Assembly (NCBI GenBank): GCA_021324415.1
Contig: JAJPJF010000325.1
Location: 1-46,015 of the forward strand
DNA length: 46,015 bases
Direction of reading: 5' to 3'
DNA from: Nostocales cyanobacterium Centralia_MAG_434
GTDB taxonomy: Bacteria; Cyanobacteriota; Cyanobacteriia; Cyanobacteriales; Nostocaceae
The translations under genes were made by a program, and so were the position numbers. The notes beneath the pieces were generated by a model. That model saw only the letters and a program-made list of their open reading frames with translations, had not been told where the DNA came from and searched no databases. Of the stretch, positions 9,119 to 17,972 are shown in pieces (position 1 is the stretch's first letter; each line of letters starts with the position of its first letter).

Positions 9119-9313
9119 TCGAAGCAAATCCTCCTCAAGTTGGAGAAAGTTGCACGCTCTTTTGGTTACACTTCTCTCATCCTGGAGACAGGTATGCGCC
9201 AACCTGAGGCAATTGCACTGTACGAGAAAGCAGGCTTTAAGCACTGTGAGTGTTGGGGTAAATATACCAACAACACTTGGAGTATATGTTATCGCAAGGA
9301 ATTAAAAGACTAA
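9119..9313 (+). pseudogene. 3' fragment of a GNAT N-acetyltransferase gene
   Basis: The frame starting just after TAG 9116 reads ILLKLEKVARSFGYTSLILE, then TGMRQPEAIALYEKAGF, and ends at TAA 9311. This is the C-terminal half of a GNAT fold, with the ALYEKAGF motif. The acetyl-CoA binding loop is gone and no start is available. It directly abuts the Uma2 fragment, so two unrelated gene tails lie back to back. Confidence 0.75.
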
Positions 9314-9399
9314 CATAAAAGCGGGGTATTTTGACAGCATTAAACTGTACAAAATCACCCTGTTGGACAGGAATATGGTAGAACCAAACAGAGGTTGAG

Positions 9400-10386
<987 letters not shown>

Positions 10387-10406
10387 CTTGCATTGATTGC
10401 TCTTTG

Positions 10407-10474
10407 ATGGTGGGACCGTACAACAAATGATTTATAGATGGTTTGAAGTAAATTGTTGTCAAAAGTCCCACCAT
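10407..10474. repeat. Interrupted 68-bp inverted repeat between the AKR and DoxX-like genes
   Basis: The outer arms ATGGTGGGAC (10407) and GTCCCACCAT (10465) are perfect complements. Inside them ACAACAA (10420) and TTGTTGT (10453) also pair, leaving a ~26-nt loop. It could be a transcription terminator without a T-run, or a very short non-coding element of MITE type. Confidence 0.6.
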
Positions 10475-10570
10475 TGACTCTTCTGTTTTTTCCGACTGTT
10501 GACTGAAGACACCGTGAGATTCAGCCAAAGAAACTAAAGAAGTCGGACAAGTAAAAAGTTGAATAAATAT

Positions 10571-11011
10571 ATGAAAAATCTCAAGGAACTCTTTCGTGTC
10601 ATCCTTGCAGTATCTATCATCATAGTTGGAATAACGCATTTTGTCGTTTCAGATCAATACGTTAGAATAGTTCCACCGCAACTTCCCTATCCGTTGGGAT
10701 TAGTTTACCTAAGTGGTTTTTATGAAATTTTAGGTGGTATCGGATTATTAGTCCCGCCTGTTAGTCAAGCTGCTGCATGGGGTCTGATTGCTTTGTTTAT
10801 CGCTGTTTACCCTGCTAACATCAACATGGCAGTCAATCATATTCATATTGACCATATACCCGATTCACCTTGGGTACAAGTTGTCAGACTTCCCTTTCAA
10901 GCGGTTTTTATTGCTTGGGCTTGGTGGTATACAAAAGTAACAGATTTAGATACACAAGCTTCAATCATTCCTAAGTCTCTTATATCTAAGGAAATGCTGG
11001 AGTTAAACTGA
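10571..11011 (+). CDS. DoxX-like small integral membrane protein
   Basis: The protein is 146 residues from the ATG at 10571; a TTG at 10559 in the same frame would add four residues. Four hydrophobic helices are visible: residues ~9-25 (FRVILAVSIIIVGITHF), ~45-64, ~70-90 and ~110-130. Motifs GITHF and YLSGFYEILGGIGLL are typical of DoxX/DUF4267-like four-helix proteins. These act in redox-related membrane processes in some bacteria, but most, including this one, have no assigned role. It precedes the ureidoglycolate lyase-like gene by 65 bp on the same strand, so the two may be co-transcribed. Confidence 0.8.
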   Translation: MKNLKELFRVILAVSIIIVGITHFVVSDQYVRIVPPQLPYPLGLVYLSGFYEILGGIGLLVPPVSQAAAWGLIALFIAVYPANINMAVNHIHIDHIPDSPWVQVVRLPFQAVFIAWAWWYTKVTDLDTQASIIPKSLISKEMLELN

Positions 11012-11076
11012 GTTCATTCTGTGAACTTTTTCTCAAAAGGGTAAAGAGTAAAAATTGAGAGTTTGCGAGATTTCAT

Positions 11077-11568
11077 ATGAGTACATCAAAGACGGTGCAA
11101 CAATTACAAACTAAATTGATTACACCAGCCAATTTTCGTCGATATGGACAAGTGATTTTTCCTAGTAAAGATGGCAAATCCTTTGATGCAGAAGATGCTC
11201 AATTGGTACTTGACAAAGGTATTCCTCGCTTTTACATTATGCAACTGCAAAGCAGAGGACGGAAATTCCATACCATCACTCGTCATGTGCAGTGTACTCA
11301 ATGTCTGGGTTCTCTGGAAGGAAAGGACTGGTTAATAGCAGTGTGCCCTCCTAATGATGTTAATGAACCAGCTATAGAAGATATTGCAGCTTTTCGCATT
11401 CCAGGCAATTGTTTTATCAAGCTAGAAGTCGGTACTTGGCATGCTGGACCGTATTTTGAGCATGAGGTTGTGAATTTTTACAATTTAGAATTGAGTGATA
11501 CGAATGTAGTGGACCATTTCACTCACGATTTTCTTAAAAGTCACAACTTGGAGTTTGAAATGATTTAG
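11077..11568 (+). CDS. Ureidoglycolate lyase (AllA)-like cupin protein
   Basis: The protein is 163 residues, close to the AllA length. It begins with the family pattern LITPANFRRYGQVIFPSKDG. It has a cupin core with HTITRHVQCTQCLGSLEGKDW and the end motif LEVGTWHAGPYF. In the classical pathway AllA splits ureidoglycolate to glyoxylate and urea in the cytosol during purine-ring breakdown. No other allantoin-pathway gene is nearby, so the substrate here is uncertain. The extra cysteines in the HVQCTQC strand are a local feature. Confidence 0.75.
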   Translation: MSTSKTVQQLQTKLITPANFRRYGQVIFPSKDGKSFDAEDAQLVLDKGIPRFYIMQLQSRGRKFHTITRHVQCTQCLGSLEGKDWLIAVCPPNDVNEPAIEDIAAFRIPGNCFIKLEVGTWHAGPYFEHEVVNFYNLELSDTNVVDHFTHDFLKSHNLEFEMI

Positions 11569-11670
11569 CCGAAATACTGCAAGTACTTCATTTGGCAATT
11601 TGGCAACTCATTTAATTCTCGAGAGAGTATTTTGGATATCAAATCAGCTTTAGTTTGACGCTTGACATGA

Positions 11671-11700
11671 AGCCCAGTAATTTACTGGTGCTTTTTTTTT
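11671..11700 (+). terminator. Rho-independent terminator after the AllA-like gene
   Basis: The stem AGCCCAGTAA pairs with TTACTGG-GCT (one bulged T) and is followed by a run of nine T residues. It is about 100 bp after the stop codon and before the convergent lipoprotein gene. Confidence 0.8.
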
Positions 11701-11829
11701 AAGTAGTAAAATGAGTAAATCCCCCACTAATCTTTTAATATACCAGGGATTGTGGGGGAAAATGTTTAAGTCATCGTTAATGTTAATTAAAAAAGAAGTT
11801 GATAGGTATATTGAAATACCTCTTCACTT

Positions 11830-12252
11830 TCAAAGTTTGGAAACACTCGTGATGTTTTTGTTAAGAGAATCTAACGCGGCTAATAGCTTCTGTTTGTTTG
11901 GCGAAGAAGTGTTGAGTCCGCTTTTAATCTCATCAGCTTTATCTTCAATTGCTTTGTAAGAATTAGAAGATTTGGCCTTTACCCCATCTTCAACCTGTGA
12001 CCAGAAACCCTCAAATTTGCCAAATTCTGCTTTGGCTTTGGTAAAGTTTCCAGCGGCAACTGCTGTTTTGGTATTGGTAACAACACTTAGTAAACCTTTA
12101 AAGTTGCCTTTTCCTGGAGATGCTGTTGTCTCCGCAGCAGGGCTAGCTGCAGATGAGGATTGCGGTGTGGAGGATTTTTCTGAGTTGCTGCATCCTACCA
12201 AGACTAGTAGGCTAATTGCAGTTATGATAAACACTTGATTCTGCCGGAACAT
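11830..12252 (-). CDS. Putative lipoprotein, helical, unknown function
   Basis: The protein is 140 residues. It has a signal sequence (FIITAISLLVL) ending in the lipobox LVGC with Cys21, followed by a Ser/Ala/Thr-rich low-complexity linker. An all-helical domain of about 90 residues follows (FKGLLSVVTNTKTAVAAGNF ... DKADEIKSGL). It should be lipid-anchored, exposed to the periplasm. The helical part resembles small cyanobacterial lipoproteins with DUF4363-like or four-helix metal-transport accessory folds, but no firm family is claimed. The gene is convergent with the AllA-like gene and its start at ATG 12252 gives a normal signal peptide. Confidence 0.75.
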   Translation of the reverse strand: MFRQNQVFIITAISLLVLVGCSNSEKSSTPQSSSAASPAAETTASPGKGNFKGLLSVVTNTKTAVAAGNFTKAKAEFGKFEGFWSQVEDGVKAKSSNSYKAIEDKADEIKSGLNTSSPNKQKLLAALDSLNKNITSVSKL

Positions 12253-12358
12253 AATAAACTCCTCAACAAAATTAGTTTTTGTAGCCTATGGTTACTATAG
12301 TCTGCTCGTAGCTTTTGAAAGCTTTAATTTTACAGGAAGTTACCTCTATTCTTTACCT

Positions 12359-13300
12359 TTATAGCTTCTCTACAAGCCCCTGATATAACGATAGAAATGT
12401 GCACTCCCAAACCAAGCGTGGCTGGGCATAACAGAGTAATGCTTTGCGGGCTTGTTCTAATTGATTGATCATGCTAGATTGATGCCATTTCTGCCAGTAG
12501 CATTGTTGGAGATAATCAACTAACCACAACTGTGCTTCTGTATCGATCGCTTGATCAATTTGTTTTGCCAATTCTAAAGCTTCTCGGTAGGAAGAAGGAA
12601 TTTTAGTGACAGTTTTCAGCAACTCAGGAGGAATGACTTGCATTTGCTTGTAGGATGCGATCGCCTCTCCTGGACTACCCGATGCAATATTTAACACTGC
12701 CGAATCATGCAAAATTTCTTCATATCCGGTTTGCGTCAGCACTTGCGCCATACCTGCTACATCTAAACGATAAAAAGGAATTTTTTGACAGCGTGATACC
12801 AATGTTGGTAAGACGGATTCAGGAGAACGTGCAATTAAGACAATAGTCGCCTGGCCTGGTTCTTCCAGCGTTTTCAGCAAAGCGTTGGCTGCGGCTTCTG
12901 CCATTGTTTCAGCTTGTTCGATGACCACCACATTCCTTGGTGCTACCAATGGCAATCGGCTAAGAAACTCAGTAATTTCCCGAATTTGTTCTAGACGAAT
13001 GACAGGTGGTGCTTTGCGCTTGAGTCCCTTCTCGGCTGCTTCTATTGCTGTCAGTCTTTGCCCTTGGTGTTGGTAGGTTGGCTGTACCCACAATAAATCT
13101 GGGTGATTCCCTTGACTCGCAAAATTTTTATGTCCACCAAACAGTAACTCGACAAAGCAACGTGCTGCTAAACTCCTTCCCACACCATCTGGTCCAACAA
13201 ATAGATATGCTGGTGCAACCCGATTTTGTTCTACAGCTTGCGTTAGTAAATCTACTGCTTGTTGTTGTCCTATCAGTGATGTGAACGGGTTATGGCTCAT
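12359..13300 (-). CDS. holB: DNA polymerase III subunit delta' (clamp-loader)
   Basis: The protein is 313 residues and starts FTSLIGQQQAVDLLTQAVEQ, the classical delta'/DnaX N-terminus. The P-loop position reads GPDGVGRSLAA, with Arg in place of the catalytic Lys, in line with delta' being a non-hydrolysing clamp-loader subunit. Further motifs are NHPDLLWV, VVVIEQAETMAEAAANALLK and TLEEP, and the SRC motif at LVSRCQKIPF. With the gamma/tau and delta subunits it loads the beta clamp onto primed DNA. No tmk lies beside it in this window. The start at 13300 agrees with family length. Confidence 0.93.
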   Translation of the reverse strand: MSHNPFTSLIGQQQAVDLLTQAVEQNRVAPAYLFVGPDGVGRSLAARCFVELLFGGHKNFASQGNHPDLLWVQPTYQHQGQRLTAIEAAEKGLKRKAPPVIRLEQIREITEFLSRLPLVAPRNVVVIEQAETMAEAAANALLKTLEEPGQATIVLIARSPESVLPTLVSRCQKIPFYRLDVAGMAQVLTQTGYEEILHDSAVLNIASGSPGEAIASYKQMQVIPPELLKTVTKIPSSYREALELAKQIDQAIDTEAQLWLVDYLQQCYWQKWHQSSMINQLEQARKALLCYAQPRLVWECTFLSLYQGLVEKL

Positions 13301-13329
13301 GAATTTATACTACATAATATTTTGAGAAG

Positions 13330-13387
13330 AAACGATTATTTGTTAAGGTCGGGCATGGGGCATGGGGTATTAGGCTGAGAACAAGAG
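13330..13387. repeat. Dispersed repeat copy 2; gap 13301-13672
   Basis: This is the second copy of the 7846 repeat, including the same 27-bp identical block and GGGCATGGGGCATGGGG, placed just upstream of holB. The remainder of 13388-13672 is AT-rich and holds only an 80-codon TTG-started frame that I do not accept as a gene. Confidence 0.75.
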
Positions 13388-13672
13388 TTTAACATTTTGG
13401 CAATAGAGGTTGACATAAAAAGACAAATACGCATTATAAAAGCAAGTTATCAAAACAAACTCAGTATTGGTACTCACAGAAAGCAGTCATATGAGTTGAA
13501 TAATACTTATAAGCAAAAAATATACTTAAGTGATTACACTGTGAATTTCCATCTATTAAAGTCTGAGGTTCTGTACTATTTCGGAAGATTTTTAATAGAA
13601 AACACACAATTATTGAAGAGAATAAAGCAAATTATTTGACACAAAACTTACTTTTTTTGAGAGCACCTTAAA

Positions 13673-13846
13673 ATGAGTCATTGTCCTTGCTGTAACACTC
13701 TCCTTTTACGACATGTACGTAAGACTGAAGTTTACTGGTTCTGCCGATACTGCTGGCAAGAAATGCCAGTCTTGAATTTCATCCAAGTAACGCTGCAACC
13801 TTCTACAGTCTTGATGCCTGCTGATCTACTGGACGTGACCAAATAG
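13673..13846 (+). CDS. 57-residue zinc-ribbon protein (conserved cyanobacterial type)
   Basis: The frame starts MSHCPCCNTLLLRH and ends at TAG 13844. Two Cys pairs (CPCC at 4-7, and CRYC at 24-27 in VYWFCRYCWQEMP) could form a single Zn ribbon. The pattern HCPCC...YWFCRxCWQEMP resembles small proteins seen in many filamentous cyanobacteria. Function is unknown; a protein- or nucleic-acid-binding role is only inference. The reading frame is short but its composition is clearly coding. It lies upstream of the amidohydrolase pair, separated by a 330-bp gap. Confidence 0.75.
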   Translation: MSHCPCCNTLLLRHVRKTEVYWFCRYCWQEMPVLNFIQVTLQPSTVLMPADLLDVTK

Positions 13847-13883
13847 CACAGAGTGACAAGCGATCGCTCAGATCCATAATCTT

Positions 13884-13939
13884 ATATATGTTTAGCTAAG
13901 CTAATAATTAGATATTCATAACTTTAGCTAAACGTATAT
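13884..13939. promoter_or_regulatory. Inverted repeat upstream of the amidohydrolase pair
   Basis: Arms of 16 bp (ATATATGTTTAGCTAA at 13884 and TTAGCTAAACGTATAT at 13924) pair with one mismatch and a 24-bp spacer. The spacing and AT-rich context look like a dimeric regulator site or a hairpin in a leader. The rest of the gap 13847-14177 shows nothing else I recognise. Confidence 0.45.
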
Positions 13940-14177
13940 TTTATTTACAGGGGTTGTATTTTGCCAGAATGTTATGCAATACTGCTAATAAATCAACGGT
14001 TAGTCGACCAATGAAAGGTATTTTAAAAGTCTGTAACCATTGCAGCACGAGATAAATCTGCAAAATGATATCTGCATTCGATGCCATGTCCTTTGATTTT
14101 GGGCAGTGTTCGCCACCTCATATATATAGGTGTATCTTTCGAATGCCAATGAGTTATACAACCACAGGGAAATAATT

Positions 14178-15662
14178 ATGACTATTGCATTGGAACGTCC
14201 CAAGAAGAAAACACGCTCAGCAGAGATTCGGGAACAACTTGGGTATCCTATCATTGATACTGATGTCCACACCCAGGAATTTCCTCCAGCATTCTTAGAT
14301 TATTTAGAACAGGTTGGTGGAACAGCGATCGCAGAACAGTTCCAAAAGCACTTACCTGGTTCGTCACGTTCTCGCTGGTTCAAGCAGACTTGGGAAGAAC
14401 GCCGGACTTACCGCACGACACGTCCTCCATTTTGGACACGTCCTACCGATAATGCCTTAAATTTAGCCACTATAAGCTTACCCAAGTTGCTACATGAGCG
14501 CTTGCAAGAAGCAGGTACAGACTTTGCGGTTGTGTATCCCAACTTGGCAACTATGGGTCCGCATATTGGCCAAGAACAAATGCGGCGGGCTGTGTGTCGT
14601 GCAGCCAACACCTACCACGCTGAAATTTTCGGTCCCTATTCTGACCGCTTAACACCAATCGCCAGCATTCCCATGCATACACCCGAAGAGGCGATAGAAG
14701 AGTTGGAATATGCGGTGAAAGTTCTGGGATTGAAAGCAATTCAAATTCCGGGTCATATTCGCCGTCCAATTCCTGCCTTTGAGAAGTATGGCGAGGAAGT
14801 CGCGAATGAAGCCATCTGGATTGATACCTTCGGTTTAGATAGCAAATATGACTATGACCCATTCTGGGCGAAGTGTGTAGAACTCAAAGTTGTACCGACA
14901 ACTCACTCCTCTGGCATGGGTTGGATAAATCGGCGCTCGATTTCTAACTACCAGTACAACCACATTGGTCACTTTGCCTCGGCTGGTGAAGCACTTTGTA
15001 AATCACTATTCTTTGGTGGTGTGACCTACCGCTTTCCCACGTTAAAGTTTGCTTTCTTAGAAGGTGGTTCAGCTTGGGGTGCAAGTCTTTATGCTGATTT
15101 GATTTGGCACTGGGAAACCCGCAACAAAGACCACTTGTTAGAAAATAATGATCCCGCCAAAATTGATCGCGAAGCACTACTAGAGTATTACGTTCGGTAC
15201 GGTGGCGAATTAGTACATGGTCGTTTAGAACAACTAGGTAGCGGTCTAGGCTTTCATGCAAACTTGGTATCTCCTATTGACCCAGGCGACCAAGATGAAT
15301 TTGCGTTAGCAGGAGTGAAGAACCCAGAAGATGTGCGTGCACGCTTTTTAAATCACTTCTACTTCGGCACAGAGTCAGATGATACCCGTGTCGCCCATGC
15401 CTTTAACCGCAAAGCCAATCCCTACGGCGATCGCATTAAAGCCTTCTTGGGTTCTGATTCTGGTCACTGGGATGTACCCGATATTACAGCTGTTGCTACT
15501 AACGCCTACTCCCTTGTCGAACGCGGCATTATCAGTGAAGAAGACCTGCACTATTTCCTATCCATCCACCCATTGGAGTTGTATACCAGCCTCAATCGTG
15601 ACTTCTTCAAGGGCACATCTGTGGAAAAAGCGGCAGATGAATATTTGGCAAGTCAACTTTGA
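14178..15662 (+). CDS. Amidohydrolase_2 family metal-dependent hydrolase, copy 1
   Basis: The protein is 494 residues from ATG 14178, which has AGGGA 7 nt upstream; a longer frame from 14130 is less likely because the tandem paralogue also begins MTIALERP. Asp27, Asp29 and His31 in DTDVH match the first metal-ligand strand of amidohydrolase_2 enzymes. Later ligands are probably in IPGHIRRP, VPTTHSSGMGW and FLGSDSGHWDVPD, where the Asp closes the barrel. The family contains decarboxylases (ACMSD, gamma-resorcylate) and hydrolases that bind Zn or Mn in the cytosol. No pathway partner identifies the substrate. It is followed after 106 bp by a close paralogue in the same direction. Confidence 0.88.
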   Translation: MTIALERPKKKTRSAEIREQLGYPIIDTDVHTQEFPPAFLDYLEQVGGTAIAEQFQKHLPGSSRSRWFKQTWEERRTYRTTRPPFWTRPTDNALNLATISLPKLLHERLQEAGTDFAVVYPNLATMGPHIGQEQMRRAVCRAANTYHAEIFGPYSDRLTPIASIPMHTPEEAIEELEYAVKVLGLKAIQIPGHIRRPIPAFEKYGEEVANEAIWIDTFGLDSKYDYDPFWAKCVELKVVPTTHSSGMGWINRRSISNYQYNHIGHFASAGEALCKSLFFGGVTYRFPTLKFAFLEGGSAWGASLYADLIWHWETRNKDHLLENNDPAKIDREALLEYYVRYGGELVHGRLEQLGSGLGFHANLVSPIDPGDQDEFALAGVKNPEDVRARFLNHFYFGTESDDTRVAHAFNRKANPYGDRIKAFLGSDSGHWDVPDITAVATNAYSLVERGIISEEDLHYFLSIHPLELYTSLNRDFFKGTSVEKAADEYLASQL

Positions 15663-15671
15663 GAAAAGTTC

Positions 15672-15720
15672 GTAGTCAGGACTTCAGCCCTCATGTTGTT
15701 GAGGACTCAAGTCCTACTAC
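15672..15720. repeat. Dispersed palindromic repeat between the two amidohydrolases
   Basis: GTAGTCAGGACTT (15672) pairs with AAGTCCT-ACTAC (15709), with an inner CCTCA/TGAGG pairing. Short palindromes of the type GTAGTAGGACTTCAGTCC...GGACTAAAGTCCTACTAC are scattered between genes in many filamentous cyanobacteria. It may act as a terminator or RNA-processing hairpin between the paralogues. Confidence 0.8.
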
Positions 15721-15768
15721 AAAAAAATAATTCAAAATTCATACTTGAAAAAGCAAAGGCAAACTATC

Positions 15769-17256
15769 ATGACGATTGCTTTAGAACGTCCAACCCAAAA
15801 AACCAAGTCTGCTCAAATTCGTGAACAACTGGGTTATCCGGTTATTGATACTGATGTTCATACCCAGGAATTTGAACCAGCTGTCTTAGATTATTTAGAG
15901 CAAGTGGCTGGAACCGCAATTGTTGAACGCTTCAAAGAACATTTACCAGGAGCTTCTCGCTTCAAGTGGTATAGGCAAACTTGGGAAGAACGCTTCGCTT
16001 ATCGCACTAACCGTCCTAACTGGTGGGGTCGTCCAACCAAAAACACTCTAAATTTGGCTACCATCAGCTTACCGAAGTTGCTACACGAACGCTTGCAACA
16101 TGCAGGGACAGACTTTGCCGTCGTGTATCCCAACTTGGCAACTATGGCTCCGAATATCGGTAATGAAGAAATGCGACGGGCTGTGTGCCGAGCAGTTAAT
16201 AATTACCATGCTGATATTTTCCGCCCCTATGCCGACCGCCTCACACCAATTGCTGCAATTCCCATGCATACACCTCAAGAGGCAATTGAAGAGTTGGAAT
16301 ATGCAGTCAAGGTCCTGGGACTGAAAGCTATTCAAATCCCTGGTTATGTCCGCCGTCCTATTCCTGCTTTTGAAAAGTATGGCAAGGAGGTTGCAAACGA
16401 GGTGGTTTGGATTGATAACTTTGGTCTAGACAGTGAGTATGATTACGATCCATTTTGGGCGAAGTGCGTAGAACTCAAAGTTGTACCTACGACTCACGCT
16501 TCTAGTCAGGGTTGGACAACTCAACGCTCAGTTACCAATGCTCAATACAACCACATCAATCACTTTGCTTTTGCTGCCGAAGCACTGTGCAAATCTCTGT
16601 TCTTCGGTGGTGTCACCCGTCGTTTCCCCACACTCAAATTTGCCTTTATGGAAGGTGGTTCAGCTTGGGGTGCAAGTCTTTATGCTGATATCATTTGGCA
16701 TTGGGAAACCCGCAACAAAGAACATTTATTGAAAAGTAACAACCCCGCTAATATTGACCGGGAAGCATTGCTAGAACTATACACCCGTTATGGTGGTGAG
16801 TTAGTAGAAGGTCGTTTAGACAAGCTAGGCAGTGGTCTAGGCTTCCATGCTGATTCTATTGCTCCCCTAGACCCTGGTGAACTCGATGAATTTGCCTTAG
16901 CAGGAATTGAGAAACCAGAAGATGTGCGCGATCGCTTCCTGAATCACTTCTATTTTGGGACAGAATCAGACGATACCCGTGTAGCTCATGCCTTTAACCG
17001 CAAAGCGCTTCCGTTTGGCGATCACGTTAAAGCCTTCTTAGGCTCTGATGCTGGCCACTGGGATGTACCCGATATCACTACTGTCACTGCCAACGCTTAT
17101 TCCTTATTTGAACGGGAAATTATCACAGAAGAAGACTTACGCTACTTCTTGTCAATTCACCCATTAGAACTGTACACAAGCCTCAATCGTGACTTTTTCA
17201 AGGGTACAGCCATTGAGAAAGAGGCAGAGGAATATTTAGCTAGTGTTGGTCGCTAA
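15769..17256 (+). CDS. Amidohydrolase_2 family metal-dependent hydrolase, copy 2
   Basis: The protein is 495 residues from ATG 15769, colinear with copy 1 and highly similar along its full length. The same putative metal sites recur: DTDVH near residue 27, IPGYVRRP, VPTTHASSQGW and FLGSDAGHWDVPD. Differences cluster in the segment after the HLPG motif (FKWYRQTWEERFAYRTNRPN versus SRWFKQTWEERRTYRTTRPP) and around the SSGMGW/SSQGW loop, which could alter substrate preference. Retention of all putative metal ligands in both copies suggests both are active rather than one decaying. The substrate is unknown. Confidence 0.88.
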   Translation: MTIALERPTQKTKSAQIREQLGYPVIDTDVHTQEFEPAVLDYLEQVAGTAIVERFKEHLPGASRFKWYRQTWEERFAYRTNRPNWWGRPTKNTLNLATISLPKLLHERLQHAGTDFAVVYPNLATMAPNIGNEEMRRAVCRAVNNYHADIFRPYADRLTPIAAIPMHTPQEAIEELEYAVKVLGLKAIQIPGYVRRPIPAFEKYGKEVANEVVWIDNFGLDSEYDYDPFWAKCVELKVVPTTHASSQGWTTQRSVTNAQYNHINHFAFAAEALCKSLFFGGVTRRFPTLKFAFMEGGSAWGASLYADIIWHWETRNKEHLLKSNNPANIDREALLELYTRYGGELVEGRLDKLGSGLGFHADSIAPLDPGELDEFALAGIEKPEDVRDRFLNHFYFGTESDDTRVAHAFNRKALPFGDHVKAFLGSDAGHWDVPDITTVTANAYSLFEREIITEEDLRYFLSIHPLELYTSLNRDFFKGTAIEKEAEEYLASVGR

Positions 17257-17314
17257 GCCCTTAATTGAAGAAGGAGCCATACGATTTCACTTAAAGGTTG
17301 ATATGTAGAGAGAC

Positions 17315-17367
17315 AAGGAGGACAAGGGAGCGGATTTGGAGCTTAAGTCTCTGCTTTTGTCCTCCTT
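17315..17367. terminator. Long-armed hairpin between convergent genes
   Basis: AAGGAGGACAA (17315) and TTGTCCTCCTT (17357) are perfect 11-bp arms around a ~31-nt loop. They sit between the ends of the second amidohydrolase and the convergent GNAT gene. It is a plausible bidirectional terminator built from the purine-rich GGAGGACAAGGGAG repeat type, which also appears at the right window edge. Confidence 0.6.
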
Positions 17368-17374
17368 TGCCCCC

Positions 17375-17836
17375 TCAAAGAGAAACGGTATTGGGTGTAG
17401 CAACAAAACCGATTTTGCTACCCTTTTTAAACCCAGCCCTTTCGTAGAACTGATGTGCTTCTTGGCGTTCAGCATTACTAAGGAGCATAACTTTGTAACA
17501 ATTATGACTCCAAGCAAATTGTAAGGCATGATGCATCAAACGTAATCCTACACCTTGACGACGATAATCGATGTGAGTGACCACATTCTCAATCAAACCA
17601 TAAGGACGAGCGCCCCGTGTCAGATTAGGGACAACAACTAAAATACATGAGGCAATGAGGTGTCTATCTAAGTCTGCAACAAAGCACTCAATTTTGGGAT
17701 CGCTTAATATTTGGTTCCATATCTGCTGAACAGATAGCTCATCTGGTAAAGGCACATCCTTTGGGTTCAAATGTTTGTACAGGTTTAGGAGTGCCGACAA
17801 TTCATGCGGTTGGATGCCGCGTATTGAAATATCCAT
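17375..17836 (-). CDS. GNAT family N-acetyltransferase
   Basis: The protein is 153 residues, a complete GNAT fold. The acetyl-CoA pyrophosphate loop is RRQGVGLRL at about residues 92-100, preceded by the ENVVTHIDYR strand and followed by the motif B segment HQFYERAGFKKG. It transfers an acetyl group from acetyl-CoA to an amine; the acceptor, a small molecule or protein N-terminus, is not evident. It is distinct from the GNAT fragment near 9.1-9.3 kb. Start ATG 17836 gives the usual MDISIRGIQP N-terminus. Confidence 0.88.
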   Translation of the reverse strand: MDISIRGIQPHELSALLNLYKHLNPKDVPLPDELSVQQIWNQILSDPKIECFVADLDRHLIASCILVVVPNLTRGARPYGLIENVVTHIDYRRQGVGLRLMHHALQFAWSHNCYKVMLLSNAERQEAHQFYERAGFKKGSKIGFVATPNTVSL

Positions 17837-17898
17837 ATAAGCGATTTATACACCATTTATAGCAAGTTGCTAGAGATAGTACGATTGCTACTATTGAT

Positions 17899-17935
17899 AA
17901 CTCTTCAGATATCGACGAGAAATATCCGAAGAGTT
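17899..17935 (-). terminator. Hairpin after the porin gene
   Basis: AACTCTTCAGATAT (17899) and ATATCCGAAGAGTT (17922) form a 14-bp stem with one mismatch, 38 bp downstream of the porin stop codon on the minus strand. No T-run follows, so it may protect a 3' end rather than terminate transcription. Confidence 0.5.
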
Positions 17936-17972
17936 GCCCGCTATCTAGCCCCAGGAAATTTTGCGAGATTCG

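Noticed and set aside
11711-11959. 82-codon plus-strand ORF after the AllA-like gene
   Set aside because: Half of it is antisense to the lipoprotein gene and its sequence has no family features; the terminator at 11671-11700 also precedes it.
13397-13639. 80-codon ORF with a TTG start
   Set aside because: Weak start, AT-driven composition (Lys/Ile/Tyr/Asn), no ribosome site and no recognisable motif.
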